A stretch of 64,000 nucleotides of DNA from JBEIHX01 sp040381075 (GCA_040381075.1 JBEIHX010000015.1:17572-81571), one strand, 5' to 3'; shown: positions 25,576 through 34,671, numbered from the stretch's first letter. Program-made: numbers and translations. The notes: generated by a model from the sequence alone, not told the origin.

Positions 25576-27591
25576 ATGGCCTATCTCATCGTTCAGATGT
25601 GGCTCCTGCTGCTGTTGGCGGCGCTGCTCGGCGGTCTTTGCGCCTGGTGGCTGCGCAGCCTGCGCCTCACATTTCAGACCCGCGCCTGGCGCGACGAGCG
25701 CGATGCGGCGCTGCGCGATCTGAATGCAGCGCGGGCTGCAGAGACCCGCATCGCAAGCCAACTGCGACTTGTTCAGGATGAACAGAACCGTACCGAGTCG
25801 CATGCCATGGAACTGCGCGAATACCGGGCGAAGGCCGCCGCCTGCGAGACGCAGCTGCGAGAGGCGCAGGCAGAGATCGCCGCCCTGCGCGCCCAGACCG
25901 GGAGCCAGGAGCCGCGCGCCATGGAGACTGTCAGCGCCGCGCGGGCCCATGCCGCCGAGACAGCGCTCGCCGCCGCACAGGGCCAGATCGACGCCCTGCG
26001 CCTGGAGTTGAGGGACGCACGCGCGGCCGGGTCGGCGCTGGACGCGGCCCACGGGGAGATATCGCGGCTGCGCGCGCATCTGTCATCGCGCGGCGAAACT
26101 GCGCCGCCGGGTGAAGGTGCGGACCCTGGCGAGCATGCGCGCATGGGTTGGCGGCTGCGCTACTTTGAGTCGCGTGCGCGTTTCCTGGAGCACCGCCTGG
26201 AGGTCGTCTGCGCGGGCGCCATGCAATCCAGCCAGGGCGAAACGTCGCCTGCGGCCGGGGCGGCTGGCGCGGCCCAGAATGGGTCCATGCCGCAGGCTGA
26301 CCGGATTGCCGCGCTCACCCTGCTCCTGGCGGAGGCCAGGGCCGACGGGCGGGAGGCGGAGCAGCTGCGCGTGGAGCTGGCGACGCTGCGCAACGAGGCC
26401 GTGCGGGTCAAGGAACTGCGCGCAGAACGGGCCCTGCTTGAATGGAAGGCGCGCTACCTTGGCGCGCGGGTGGCCCACCTTGAGGGCCTGCATGAGGCAA
26501 GGACGGCGCTGGACGCGCAAGCGGGCGATCGCGAGGCTGAGCGGGACGCAGCCTGGGCGCGGGCGGCGCAACTTGAGGCTCAGCTCGCCGAGCGCGAGGG
26601 GGAAGCGGCTGAACTCGCGAGCCTGCGCGCGCGCCTCGCCGCGGCTCCGCCGCCGCTGGTGCGCGATCGCGCCGCCGAGGAGGCGCTGGCCCGCCGCGTG
26701 GCGCAGTTGGAGGCGCAAACCAGGACACAGGCCGCAGACGCCATCACCCTCAGCGTGCTGCGGGGCCGCGTTGAAGAACTGGAACGCGAAGCGGAGCGCG
26801 CGGTGGTCTCCTGGGTGAGCGAACCCGACACCGGGAGCGAGACTGCCCGCCTGCGCTGGCGCAATCGCTATCTCGACAGTCGGGTCCGCTACCTCGAAGG
26901 GCGCCTGGAGAGCGAAGCGGCTGCGTTCGGGGCGGCCGCACGGGTGACCACCATGACTGAGCTCGCAGCCGATCCGGCGGGAGTTGCGCGCGATCTCGCC
27001 GAGATAGACCGGATGCGCGCCCGGCTGGCGGAGATCGATTCGGTTCAACCTGTCGCACCAAGCCTTGACGACGAGGAGATGGCCCGTCTGCGATGGCGCG
27101 TGAAATACCTGGAAGGCCGCGTGCGCTACCTGGAAACCGCGCCTGCGCCGACGAGCCTGGAGCCTGTGCAGCCTGCGCCTGCGCCGCCACCGGTGGTGAC
27201 GCCCGCGCCGCGCCCGCTGCCGCGCACCGGGCCGATCATGCGTGCGCCTGCTGATGTGCTGGAAGATTATCCCGATGACGGCCGAACAATCGGGCCGGTG
27301 ATCGAGGAGGTGCGCCCTGCGACCCTGGACGGGCCGCGTGACAGTGCGCCGGACGATCTCAAGATGATCGGCGGCGTCGGCCCGAAGATCGAGGCGACGC
27401 TGAACACCCTCGGCATCTATCATTTTGATCAGATCGCCGCCTGGAGCCCGGCCAACGCGGCGTGGGTGGAAGCGCACATCTCGTTCAAGGGCCGGGTGGT
27501 GCGCGAACGATGGGTGGAGCAGGCCCGCATCCTGGCGCGCGGCGGCGTGACCGAAGCGGCGGAAAAGTACAGGCGCGGCGAGCACATCTGA
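25576..27591 (+). CDS. Membrane-anchored long coiled-coil protein with WRxRYLxxRVRYLE repeats and a C-terminal helix-hairpin-helix-like domain
   Basis: A 671-residue protein. Residues 1-27 are a membrane anchor (MAYLIVQMWLLLLLAALLGG). Residues 40-560 are Ala/Arg/Glu-rich coiled coil. A motif of about 18 residues, consensus RxWRxRYLxxRVRYLExRL, occurs four times, with Trp at residues 192, 290, 428 and 507. A Pro-rich linker (about 535-560) leads to a C-terminal domain DDLKMIGGVGPKIEATLNTL of the helix-hairpin-helix kind, also found fused to NuoE and L21 in Alphaproteobacteria. Function unknown; a structural, envelope-spanning role with the OmpA protein is inferred. Confidence 0.8.
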   Translation: MAYLIVQMWLLLLLAALLGGLCAWWLRSLRLTFQTRAWRDERDAALRDLNAARAAETRIASQLRLVQDEQNRTESHAMELREYRAKAAACETQLREAQAEIAALRAQTGSQEPRAMETVSAARAHAAETALAAAQGQIDALRLELRDARAAGSALDAAHGEISRLRAHLSSRGETAPPGEGADPGEHARMGWRLRYFESRARFLEHRLEVVCAGAMQSSQGETSPAAGAAGAAQNGSMPQADRIAALTLLLAEARADGREAEQLRVELATLRNEAVRVKELRAERALLEWKARYLGARVAHLEGLHEARTALDAQAGDREAERDAAWARAAQLEAQLAEREGEAAELASLRARLAAAPPPLVRDRAAEEALARRVAQLEAQTRTQAADAITLSVLRGRVEELEREAERAVVSWVSEPDTGSETARLRWRNRYLDSRVRYLEGRLESEAAAFGAAARVTTMTELAADPAGVARDLAEIDRMRARLAEIDSVQPVAPSLDDEEMARLRWRVKYLEGRVRYLETAPAPTSLEPVQPAPAPPPVVTPAPRPLPRTGPIMRAPADVLEDYPDDGRTIGPVIEEVRPATLDGPRDSAPDDLKMIGGVGPKIEATLNTLGIYHFDQIAAWSPANAAWVEAHISFKGRVVRERWVEQARILARGGVTEAAEKYRRGEHI

Positions 27592-27833
27592 GACATTGGC
27601 GAGGCGGCGCAGCGGCTGTGTCGCGTCTGCAGAGATCGCCGCCGGATACAGCCGCCAAACAGCCGACAGGGCTGCGCGTGACCGGCGCGTCCCCCCTGCT
27701 GCTGCGCGCGCCCTGTTTTGAAGAGTCTTTTCCCGGCGCCTCAGCTGGGTCGCGGGGCCGGTTGCCGGGATGGTTGCGGGGGGTGGGCGCTGGGGGTGGC
27801 GCCGGGGGAGATGGTGCGGTGTCAACGCCGTCC

Positions 27834-27910
27834 TGGCGACCCCGGCAGGGCTCGAACCTGCGACCGTCCGCTTAGAAGGCGGATGCTCTATCCAGCTGAG
27901 CTACGGGGCC
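27834..27910 (-). tRNA. tRNA-Arg (anticodon TCT)
   Basis: On the minus strand acceptor GGCCCCG pairs with CGGGGTC (one G-T pair), then G and an encoded CCA. D arm TAGCTCAGCTGGATAGAGC, anticodon loop CTTCTAA and T arm GCAGGTTCGAGCCCTGC are clear. Reads AGA codons. The preceding 240 bp (27592-27833) hold no gene that I can support. Confidence 0.97.
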
Positions 27911-27989
27911 GGCGCAGGTGTGATAGCCAAACTCCGCGCGCGGCGCCATCGCCTGACGCGCCTCACGCGGCGAGGCTCACCGGGCGCGC

Positions 27990-28355
27990 TCAGTCCGGCT
28001 CGCCCGGCGCCTGGGTCCAGGCCGGAACCGCCGCCGGCAGGGTCACAGCGGCGATGAACAGCTCCCAGAACAGCGCGCTCCGCTGTTGCGCGCTCTGCGG
28101 CGTCCAGAGCCGGGCCTTGCCGCTCGCGGCCAGATCGATGCTCAGCTGCGTGTACGTCACGCCGATCAGGACGAGGCTCGCAAAGATCGCGTGGGCGCGA
28201 TAGCCGGCACGATTGCGCTCGGCCCGTTCGCGTTCGTCCAGGCCCGCCTCCGGCCCGTGGGCCTGGCGTTGCAGGGAAGAGCCGGCGAAGCCGGAAGCAG
28301 CAACGCCGCCCGTTTCCGGACGGCTTGCACCGACTGATCCATTGCCGACACACAC
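27990..28355 (-). CDS. Small hypothetical membrane protein
   Basis: The frame encodes 121 residues from a GTG at 28355. The first ~40 residues look non-coding, while the rest (DERERAERNRAGY onward) has two hydrophobic segments, HAIFASLVLIGVTYTQLSI and ALFWELFIAAVTLPAAVPAW, joined by a polar stretch. A true start may lie further in, but there is no good ATG. It lies between rplQ and tRNA-Arg on the same strand. I do not recognise the family. Confidence 0.4.
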   Translation of the reverse strand: MCVGNGSVGASRPETGGVAASGFAGSSLQRQAHGPEAGLDERERAERNRAGYRAHAIFASLVLIGVTYTQLSIDLAASGKARLWTPQSAQQRSALFWELFIAAVTLPAAVPAWTQAPGEPD

Positions 28356-28410
28356 CCTGATAAGGCCCGGCGCGATCTGGCCGCCAGGAACGGCTTGGAT
28401 GACAGCGCCG

Positions 28411-28429
28411 CCGGCGGTCGATCCGCCGG
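28411..28429 (-). terminator. Hairpin just after rplQ
   Basis: CCGGCGG and CCGCCGG pair over a 5-base loop, starting about 7 bases past the rplQ stop. There is no T-run; it could end or attenuate the ribosomal transcript. Confidence 0.35.
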
Positions 28430-28435
28430 ACGCGG

Positions 28436-28855
28436 TCAGGCCTCCGCGGTGGTTTCGCCCGTTTGGGACGGACCGGAATCCGCACCTTTGGCCGCCTCGT
28501 CGCGATCAACAAACTCGATAACCGCGAGTGGCGCGTTGTCGCCAAACCGGAACCCGGCCTTCAAAACCCGGGTGTAGCCGCCGGGACGCGCCTTGTAGCG
28601 CGGGCCAAGGGTGTCGAAGAGTTTCTTGACCATATCGGCATCGCGCAGGCGCGCCACTGCGAGCCGACGGGCATGCAGGTCACCCCGCTTGGCGAGCGTG
28701 ACAAGCTTCTCCACCACAGGACGCAACTCCTTCGCCTTGGGACGGGTTGTCACGATCTGTTCGTGCTTGATCAAGGCCGCCGCCATATTGGCGAACATCG
28801 CATGGCGATGGGCGACGGTGCGGTTGAGTTTCCGGTGGCCGTGAGCGTGGCGCAT
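28436..28855 (-). CDS. rplQ: 50S ribosomal protein L17
   Basis: A 139-residue protein with the family start MRHAHGHRKLNRTVAHRHAM and the core EQIVTTRPKAKELRP. It has a C-terminal tail of about 20 residues rich in Glu, Gly and Ala, not part of the conserved fold. Last gene of the alpha operon, 33 bp after rpoA. Confidence 0.98.
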   Translation of the reverse strand: MRHAHGHRKLNRTVAHRHAMFANMAAALIKHEQIVTTRPKAKELRPVVEKLVTLAKRGDLHARRLAVARLRDADMVKKLFDTLGPRYKARPGGYTRVLKAGFRFGDNAPLAVIEFVDRDEAAKGADSGPSQTGETTAEA

Positions 28856-28888
28856 GAGCTTGTCCTCATCCGATCGGGGAACGCCCGA

Positions 28889-29908
28889 TCAGATCTTGTC
28901 CTCGTATTTCTTCGCCAGATCTTCGATGTTATCCGGCGGCCACCCATCGACCTCCATGCCAAGATGGAGACCCATTTGGGACAGCACTTCTTTGATTTCG
29001 TTCAGCGACTTGCGGCCGAAGTTCGGAGTGCGGAGCATCTCGGCTTCGGTCTTCTGGATCAGATCGCCAATATAGACGATGTTGTCGTTCTTCAGGCAGT
29101 TGGCTGACCGGACCGACAATTCGAGTTCGTCGACCTTCTTGAGCAGGGCGGGATTGAACGGCAGATCGATCTTCTCGACCGTCTTCTTTTCCTGCTTCGG
29201 CTCTTCAAAGGTAACAAAGGTTTGCAGTTGGTCCTGCAGGATACGCGCCGCCAGGGCGACCGCGTCATCAGGGCTGATGCCGCCATTGGTCTCGACTTCA
29301 AGAACCAGTCGGTCATAGTCCAGGATCTGCCCGGAGCGCGCGTTCTCGACGCGATAGGCGACGCGGCGCACCGGCGTGAAGATCGAGTCGACGGCGATCA
29401 GGCCGATTGGAGCGTCGTCCGGACGATTGCGTTCCGCCGGGACATATCCCTTGCCATTCGCAACCGTGAATTCCATGCGGATCTCGCCGCCCTCGTCCAA
29501 CGTGCAGATCACGTGGTCAGGGTTGAGCACTTCGACGCCCGCAACGGTCTGGATCTGGCCAGCGCGCACTTCACCAGCGCCATTGGCCTTCAGGGTGACG
29601 CGCTTCGGACCGTCGGCCGTCATCCGGAGAGCCACGCCCTTGATGTTCAGAATGACGTCTGTGACGTCCTCACGCACACCCGGGATCGACGAAAACTCAT
29701 GGAGTACGCCGTCGATCTGCACGGACGTGATCGCCGCCCCCTGGAGCGACGACAACAGGACACGCCGCAGCGCATTGCCGAGCGTGACGCCATACCCGCG
29801 CTCCAACGGTTCGGCGATCAGCTTCGCCTTGCGCTGCGGGTCAAAGCCGTGCTCGACAACCGGCTTTTTCGGCCGGGTCAGTTCCTGCCAATTCTTCTCA
29901 AGCAGCAT
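28889..29908 (-). CDS. rpoA: RNA polymerase alpha subunit
   Basis: A 339-residue subunit. The N-terminal domain (1-235) assembles the enzyme (ERGYGVTLGNALRRVLLSSL at residues ~33-52), and the C-terminal domain (about 255-325, ELSVRSANCLKNDNIVYIGD) binds DNA UP elements and activators. Lies between rpsK and rplQ as in other proteobacteria, 60 bp downstream of rpsK. Confidence 0.99.
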   Translation of the reverse strand: MLLEKNWQELTRPKKPVVEHGFDPQRKAKLIAEPLERGYGVTLGNALRRVLLSSLQGAAITSVQIDGVLHEFSSIPGVREDVTDVILNIKGVALRMTADGPKRVTLKANGAGEVRAGQIQTVAGVEVLNPDHVICTLDEGGEIRMEFTVANGKGYVPAERNRPDDAPIGLIAVDSIFTPVRRVAYRVENARSGQILDYDRLVLEVETNGGISPDDAVALAARILQDQLQTFVTFEEPKQEKKTVEKIDLPFNPALLKKVDELELSVRSANCLKNDNIVYIGDLIQKTEAEMLRTPNFGRKSLNEIKEVLSQMGLHLGMEVDGWPPDNIEDLAKKYEDKI

Positions 29909-29968
29909 GGACGCCCCAATCGGACAGAAGGCGCGACGCAGCCCCCGCGCGTCGCAATGAACAAAAAT

Positions 29969-30364
29969 CTAAACGCGCCGACGCTTAGGCGGACGACAGC
30001 CATTGTGCGGGATGGGCGTGACGTCCTTGATGGCCGTCACGGTCAGCCCAACCGCCTGCAAGGCCCGCAGCGCGCTCTCACGCCCTGACCCCGGACCGCA
30101 AACTTCCACCTCGACCGTGCGCAGGCCATGCTCCATGGCCTTGCGCGCCGCATCTTCCGCCGCCACCTGAGCAGCATAGGGAGTTGATTTGCGCGAACCC
30201 TTGAACCCCATCGCGCCCGATGAGGACCAGGAGATCGCATTCCCCTGCGCATCGGCGATTGTGATCATCGTGTTGTTGAACGACGCATTCACGTGCACCA
30301 CGCCGGAGACGATGTTCTTGCGCTCGCGCTTGCGAACCCGGGTGGTTTCCTGCTTCTGAGCCAT
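29969..30364 (-). CDS. rpsK: 30S ribosomal protein S11
   Basis: A 131-residue protein; NIVSGVVHVNASFNNTMITI and the tail DVTPIPHNGCRPPKRRRV identify it. It binds 16S rRNA at the platform with S6/S18. Follows rpsM after 35 bp. Confidence 0.98.
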   Translation of the reverse strand: MAQKQETTRVRKRERKNIVSGVVHVNASFNNTMITIADAQGNAISWSSSGAMGFKGSRKSTPYAAQVAAEDAARKAMEHGLRTVEVEVCGPGSGRESALRALQAVGLTVTAIKDVTPIPHNGCRPPKRRRV

Positions 30365-30399
30365 ATCGTGTGGACCCTGCCGTTATCCGTGGAAAACGC

Positions 30400-30780
30400 C
30401 TATTTGCGCGTCGCTTGCTTCTTGCCGGCGATCGGCTTCGCCGGGCCCTTGCGGGTGCGCGCATTGGTATGCGTGCGCTGACCACGCACCGGCAGCCCAC
30501 GACGGTGGCGCAGACCCCGATAACACCCGAGATCCATCAGGCGCTTGATGTTCATCGACACGTCACGGCGCAGGTTGCCCTCGACCATGTAGTCGCGGTC
30601 GATTGTTTCGCGGATCTGGAGGATTTCTGAGTCAGTCAGCTGATTGACCCGGCGGGCGGCTGCGATGCCGACCTTCTCACAGATCTCCTTGGCCTTGGCT
30701 GCGCCAATGCCATGGATGTAGGTGAGCGCGATCATCACGCGCTTGTTGGTTGGAATGTTGACGCCTGCGATGCGGGCCAC
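30400..30780 (-). CDS. rpsM: 30S ribosomal protein S13
   Basis: A 126-residue protein: MARIAGVNIPTNKRVMIALT at the start, RGLRHRRGLPVRGQRTHTNA near the end. It contacts the P-site tRNA and the intersubunit bridge. It is the first gene of the alpha block, after a 507-bp gap from adk that carries its own promoter-like sequence. Confidence 0.98.
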   Translation of the reverse strand: MARIAGVNIPTNKRVMIALTYIHGIGAAKAKEICEKVGIAAARRVNQLTDSEILQIRETIDRDYMVEGNLRRDVSMNIKRLMDLGCYRGLRHRRGLPVRGQRTHTNARTRKGPAKPIAGKKQATRK

Positions 30781-30831
30781 GTCATATCTCCGTCAACCGG
30801 ACGGCCGCCAAAAGCGGCGCGTCATGAAAAT

Positions 30832-30873
30832 CCACTGCGTTCGCCCTACTGCGTTCGCCCCACTGCGTTCGCC
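30832..30873. repeat. 14-bp tandem repeat, three copies
   Basis: The unit CCACTGCGTTCGCC has one mismatch in the middle copy. It lies in the leader of rpsM, between the start codon (30780) and the promoter-like sequence at 30985-31012. Confidence 0.88.
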
Positions 30874-30984
30874 ATCAGGACGCCTGCCCAAACCGGCCGC
30901 TCTGTCGGGACGAAACGGCGAACAGTCCGAGCCCGCGCGCCCTGCGGCGGCAGGCGAGGCTCAGCCCTCGTCAGAGAGCCGGTA

Positions 30985-31012
30985 TGTATAGAAGCGAAAA
31001 ACGCCGCGTCAA
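30985..31012 (-). promoter_or_regulatory. Likely sigma70 promoter of the alpha (rpsM-rpsK-rpoA-rplQ) unit
   Basis: On the minus strand TTGACG and TATACA are separated by 16 bases, with a T-rich spacer. This is a very good match, and it points to transcription starting about 200 bases upstream of rpsM. It would let rpoA and its neighbours be made apart from the S10/spc operon. Not experimentally proven. Confidence 0.65.
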
Positions 31013-31107
31013 CAGGTTGGCGCCGCGTATTTGCCTGCTATCCCCGCTGCATCCTCCCGGTCTCCGCCCGACGCACTCCCAGGAGCTCCGACGCCAGCCT
31101 CCACGCC

Positions 31108-31213
31108 CTGCCCGCACGCCCTCTGCCTGCACGCCCTGCCTGCACGCCCTGCCTGCACGCCCTGCCTGCACGCCCTGCCCGCACGCCCTGCCCGCACGCC
31201 CTGCCCGCACGCT
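31108..31213. repeat. 13-bp tandem repeat, eight copies
   Basis: The unit is CTGCCTGCACGCC (T or C at position 6). There is a 2-base insert after the first copy. It lies between adk and the promoter of the alpha unit. The 507-bp gap (30781-31287) holds this array, the 14-bp array and the promoter; no gene is seen. Confidence 0.92.
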
Positions 31214-31287
31214 CCCCGCCTGCAGCCCCTGCAGCGGGCAGCGCGCATGGGCCTGCCACATGACGAAGCGCCAGTCCCGGAGCCGGG

Positions 31288-31872
31288 TCAGCCCCCGCCC
31301 CGGGGCAGTGTGCGTTCCAGAATTCGATCAATGTCCGCAGCGACGGCGTCGATGTCCGCCATGCCGTCAATCTCGACCAGACGGCCCTGCGATCGGTAAT
31401 AGGGGATGAGCGGCGCGGTCTGCCCATTATAGGCCGCGAGGCGAACCTTGAAGGCTTCCGGATTGTCATCGGGTCGGCCTTCGGCCGCGAAGCGCCGCTC
31501 GATCCGGGCGATCAGAGCCGCGTCGTCAACCACAAGGCGTATGACCGCATCGATGCCCGCGCCCTGGCGCGCCAACAGAGTGTCCAAAGCTTCGGCCTGA
31601 GCCACCGTGCGGGGAAACCCATCGAAAATGAACCCCGGAGCTCCAGCCCGTGCGGTCATCTCCGCGTCGATCAGCTCGATCACAATCGCGTCCGAAACAA
31701 GCTGGCCGGAATCCATGATCGCGGCGACCCGCTTGCCGAGCTCAGCCCCAGACGCGCGCGCGGCGCGCAGCATGTCGCCGGTGGAAAGCTGCACGAATCC
31801 CCGGCTGGCTGTGAGCCGCTTGGCCTGCGTCCCTTTGCCGGCAGCCGGCGGTCCGAACAGTATCAGGTTCAC
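31288..31872 (-). CDS. adk: Adenylate kinase, short form
   Basis: A 194-residue enzyme that converts AMP and ATP to two ADP. P-loop GPPAAGKGTQ, AMP-binding STGDMLRAA, and FDGFPRTVAQAEAL are seen. The LID lacks the long insert and Cys cluster of the long form (about 214 residues), as in many Alphaproteobacteria. Overlaps the secY stop by 4 bases (ATGA), so coupled translation is likely. Confidence 0.97.
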   Translation of the reverse strand: MNLILFGPPAAGKGTQAKRLTASRGFVQLSTGDMLRAARASGAELGKRVAAIMDSGQLVSDAIVIELIDAEMTARAGAPGFIFDGFPRTVAQAEALDTLLARQGAGIDAVIRLVVDDAALIARIERRFAAEGRPDDNPEAFKVRLAAYNGQTAPLIPYYRSQGRLVEIDGMADIDAVAADIDRILERTLPRGGG

Positions 31873-33200
31873 CGTTTGCGTCCCCTCAGCCGCGTTTTCT
31901 TGATCAGCCCCTCATATTGATGGGCAAGAAGATGCGATTGCACCTGTGTCACGGTGTCCATCGTGACCGACACGACGATCAGAAGAGACGTCCCGCCGAG
32001 ATAGAACGGCACTTTGTAGTAGGAGATCAACACCTCCGGCAGGAGGCAGACGATGGTGAGATAGGCTGCGCCGATAACCGTCAGGCGGGTCAGCACGTAA
32101 TCGAGATACTCGGCCGTCTTGCGGCCCGGGCGAATGCCCGGCAGGAACCCGCCATATTTTCGCAGATTGTCGGCCGTTTCCTCGGGATTGAACACGATGG
32201 ACGTGTAGAAAAAGCAGAAGAAGATGATGCCAAGCGCATAGAGCGCCATGTGCAGGGGTTGACCATAGCCGATCGAGGCGGCGATCGCCTGGATCCACTC
32301 CGGACTGTTTTCAGACGCGAAACTCGTGAACGTCGCCGGCAGCAGCAGCAGGGACGATGCGAAGATCGGCGGAATCACCCCGGAGGTATTGATCTTCAGA
32401 GGCAGAAACGAGCTTTCGCCCTGGAACATCCGGTTGCCCTGCTGGCGCTTGGGGTACTGGATCAGCAGCCGCCGCTGCGAGCGTTCCACAAAGACGACAA
32501 AGACGATCACCGCGACAACGATCGCCAGGATCACGATGAGCGCAAACCAGGACAGGTCGCCGACCCGGGTCAGGTTGAGGGCCTGACCGATCGCTGTCGG
32601 CATGGCCGCAACGATGCCAGCGAAGATGATCAGGCTCACGCCGTTGCCGACGCCGCGCGCCGTGATCTGCTCGCCGAGCCACATCAGGAACATCGTGCCC
32701 CCGACCAACGTCACGACAGTTGTGGCGATGAAAAACAGCCCCGGATTGAGGACGATCCCCTGCGACCGCTCGAGGCCCATGGCGATGCCCGTCGCCTGGA
32801 AGAAGGCCAGCACCACCGTCAGATAGCGGGTGTACTGGTTGAGCTGCTTGCGCCCGGCTTCGCCTTCCTTCTTGAGCTTTTCCCAGCTCGGAACCGCTGT
32901 GGTCATCAGCTGCACGATGATCGAAGCGGAGATGTAGGGCATCACGTTCAGGGCGAATATCGCCATCCGCTCAACGGCGCCGCCCGAAAACATGTTGAAC
33001 ATGCCGAGGATGCCCCCGGCCTGATTCTGGAATGCGTTCGCAAACGCCTGCGGGTCGATGCCCGGGATCGGGATGTACGTGCCGAGCCGGTAGACGATCA
33101 GAGCGCCCAGCGTAAACCAGATGCGGCTCTGCAGCTCCGTCGCCTTCGCGAAGGTGGACAGGTTCAGATTGGCGGCGAGTTGCTCGGCGGCGGAAGCCAT
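31869..33200 (-). CDS. secY: Preprotein translocase subunit SecY
   Basis: A 443-residue membrane protein with ten transmembrane segments, forming the Sec channel with SecE and SecG. Features: YIPIPGIDPQAF near residue 42, the signature MWLGEQITARGVGNGVSLI, and the conserved tail. Starts 99 bp after rplO and couples to adk. Confidence 0.98.
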   Translation of the reverse strand: MASAAEQLAANLNLSTFAKATELQSRIWFTLGALIVYRLGTYIPIPGIDPQAFANAFQNQAGGILGMFNMFSGGAVERMAIFALNVMPYISASIIVQLMTTAVPSWEKLKKEGEAGRKQLNQYTRYLTVVLAFFQATGIAMGLERSQGIVLNPGLFFIATTVVTLVGGTMFLMWLGEQITARGVGNGVSLIIFAGIVAAMPTAIGQALNLTRVGDLSWFALIVILAIVVAVIVFVVFVERSQRRLLIQYPKRQQGNRMFQGESSFLPLKINTSGVIPPIFASSLLLLPATFTSFASENSPEWIQAIAASIGYGQPLHMALYALGIIFFCFFYTSIVFNPEETADNLRKYGGFLPGIRPGRKTAEYLDYVLTRLTVIGAAYLTIVCLLPEVLISYYKVPFYLGGTSLLIVVSVTMDTVTQVQSHLLAHQYEGLIKKTRLRGRKR

Positions 33201-33299
33201 GCTGGCCCTTGCTCCATGAGAGCGCGCCTCCGTAGGTGCCGGGCGGGCGCGCGCGAAACCGGATACGATACGCGATGACGAGCAAAGATGGGCGGGCGA

Positions 33300-33776
33300 T
33301 CAGTCCGCCGCAACCTCGCTCTGCTTCACCGAGACGCTGCCGCCCGCTTTCTCGACGGCGGCGATGGCGCCGGCCGTCGCGCCCGTGATTTCCAGCTTCA
33401 CCTTGGCTTTCAGTTCACCCTTGCCAAGCAGCCGGACGCCATCCCAGGCCCGGCGAACAAGACCAGCCTTCATGAGCGCTGCTTCATCAATCACAGCCTT
33501 GGCGTCGAGCCTGCCGGCATCGATCGCCTTCTGGAGGCGGCTGAGGTTGATTTCCGCGTAGCGCGCACGCCGATGTTTGTTGAAGCCGCGCTTCGGCAGG
33601 CGCATGTGCACCGGCATCTGGCCGCCTTCAAAGCCCTTGATGCGAACGCCGCGACGGGACTTCTGGCCCTTCACGCCGCGCCCGCAGGTCTTGCCCTTGC
33701 CGGAGCCAACGCCCCGCCCGACGCGCATGCGCTCCTTGCGCGCGCCCTCATTGTCCGCGAGTTCGTTCAGTTTCAT
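33300..33776 (-). CDS. rplO: 50S ribosomal protein L15
   Basis: A 158-residue protein with RVGRGVGSGKGKTCGRGVKG and GFEGGQMPVHMRLPKRGF. Follows rpmD by 100 bp. Confidence 0.98.
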   Translation of the reverse strand: MKLNELADNEGARKERMRVGRGVGSGKGKTCGRGVKGQKSRRGVRIKGFEGGQMPVHMRLPKRGFNKHRRARYAEINLSRLQKAIDAGRLDAKAVIDEAALMKAGLVRRAWDGVRLLGKGELKAKVKLEITGATAGAIAAVEKAGGSVSVKQSEVAAD

Positions 33777-33876
33777 GGCATGCGCTCCCTGGGATCCGGC
33801 GTCCGCTCCGCCACTGCATCAGCGCCCGGCTGATCCGCCGCGCCGCACAGGACTCGATCAAACCGCCGGCTCCGCA

Positions 33877-34071
33877 TCATTTCCCCTGGCCGACCACCTC
33901 GACGAGGTGGCGCACTTTGGTGATCATCCCGCGCACCGCCGGAGTATCCTCCAGCTCACGCACGGCGTTCGTCCTGCTGAGGCCAAGCCCGAGCAGTGTC
34001 GCACGCTGGCTGGCCTCACGCCGGATCGGGCTGCCGATCCGCTTCACAGTGATGGTTTTCTTGGTGGCCAT
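33877..34071 (-). CDS. rpmD: 50S ribosomal protein L30
   Basis: A 64-residue protein with TITVKRIGSPIRREASQRAT and GLSRTNAVRELEDTPAVRGM. It starts 11 bp after rpsE. Confidence 0.97.
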   Translation of the reverse strand: MATKKTITVKRIGSPIRREASQRATLLGLGLSRTNAVRELEDTPAVRGMITKVRHLVEVVGQGK

Positions 34072-34082
34072 GACCCTGTTCC

Positions 34083-34661
34083 TCAGCCTTCCGCACCGAC
34101 GGCTTCATTCGCCGAGGCGCCGTCCCTGCGACGACCCACCACGTCGGCGACCTTCAGCCCGCGCTTGTTGGCGACGTGGCGCGGACTGACCTGGCCTTTC
34201 AGGGCGTCGACCGTCGCGCGCACCATGTTGTACGGGTTTGACGACCCGAGAGACTTGGCGACGACATCACGCACCCCCAGCACTTCCAGAACTGCCCGCA
34301 TCGGACCGCCAGCAATCAGACCGGTGCCGGGCGGGGCTGCGCGTAGCACCACTTTCCCGGCGCCCCAACGGCCGCGCCCGTCATGATGCAGGGTGCGGCC
34401 TTCACGCAGCGGCACCCGCACCATTGTTTTCTTCGCCTCGTCAGTCGCCTTGCGGATGGCGTCGGGCACCTCCCGCGCCTTGCCGTGACCGAAGCCGACA
34501 CGCCCCTTTTCATCGCCGACAACGACGAGTGCGGCGAAGCCAAACCGCTTGCCGCCCTTGACCACCGTCGCAACGCGATTGATCGCGACCAGACGATCGA
34601 CAAATTCCGTATCGCGTTCGCGGTCCGAGCCGCCTGTGCGTTCTTCACCACGCCGGGCCAT
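34083..34661 (-). CDS. rpsE: 30S ribosomal protein S5
   Basis: A 192-residue protein with the double-stranded RNA-binding fold, DRLVAINRVATVVKGGKRF and GHGKAREVPDAIRKATDEAK. The ATG at 34661 is chosen because AAGGAGC precedes it; a longer in-frame extension upstream has no such site. An N-terminal charged stretch and a C-terminal tail exceed the E. coli length (166) somewhat. Confidence 0.97.
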   Translation of the reverse strand: MARRGEERTGGSDRERDTEFVDRLVAINRVATVVKGGKRFGFAALVVVGDEKGRVGFGHGKAREVPDAIRKATDEAKKTMVRVPLREGRTLHHDGRGRWGAGKVVLRAAPPGTGLIAGGPMRAVLEVLGVRDVVAKSLGSSNPYNMVRATVDALKGQVSPRHVANKRGLKVADVVGRRRDGASANEAVGAEG

Positions 34662-34671
34662 TGACTGCTCC

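Noticed and set aside
31917..33278. A 453-codon open frame on the plus strand opposite secY.
   Set aside because: Shadow of secY; extremely His/Arg/Asp-rich, without domains.
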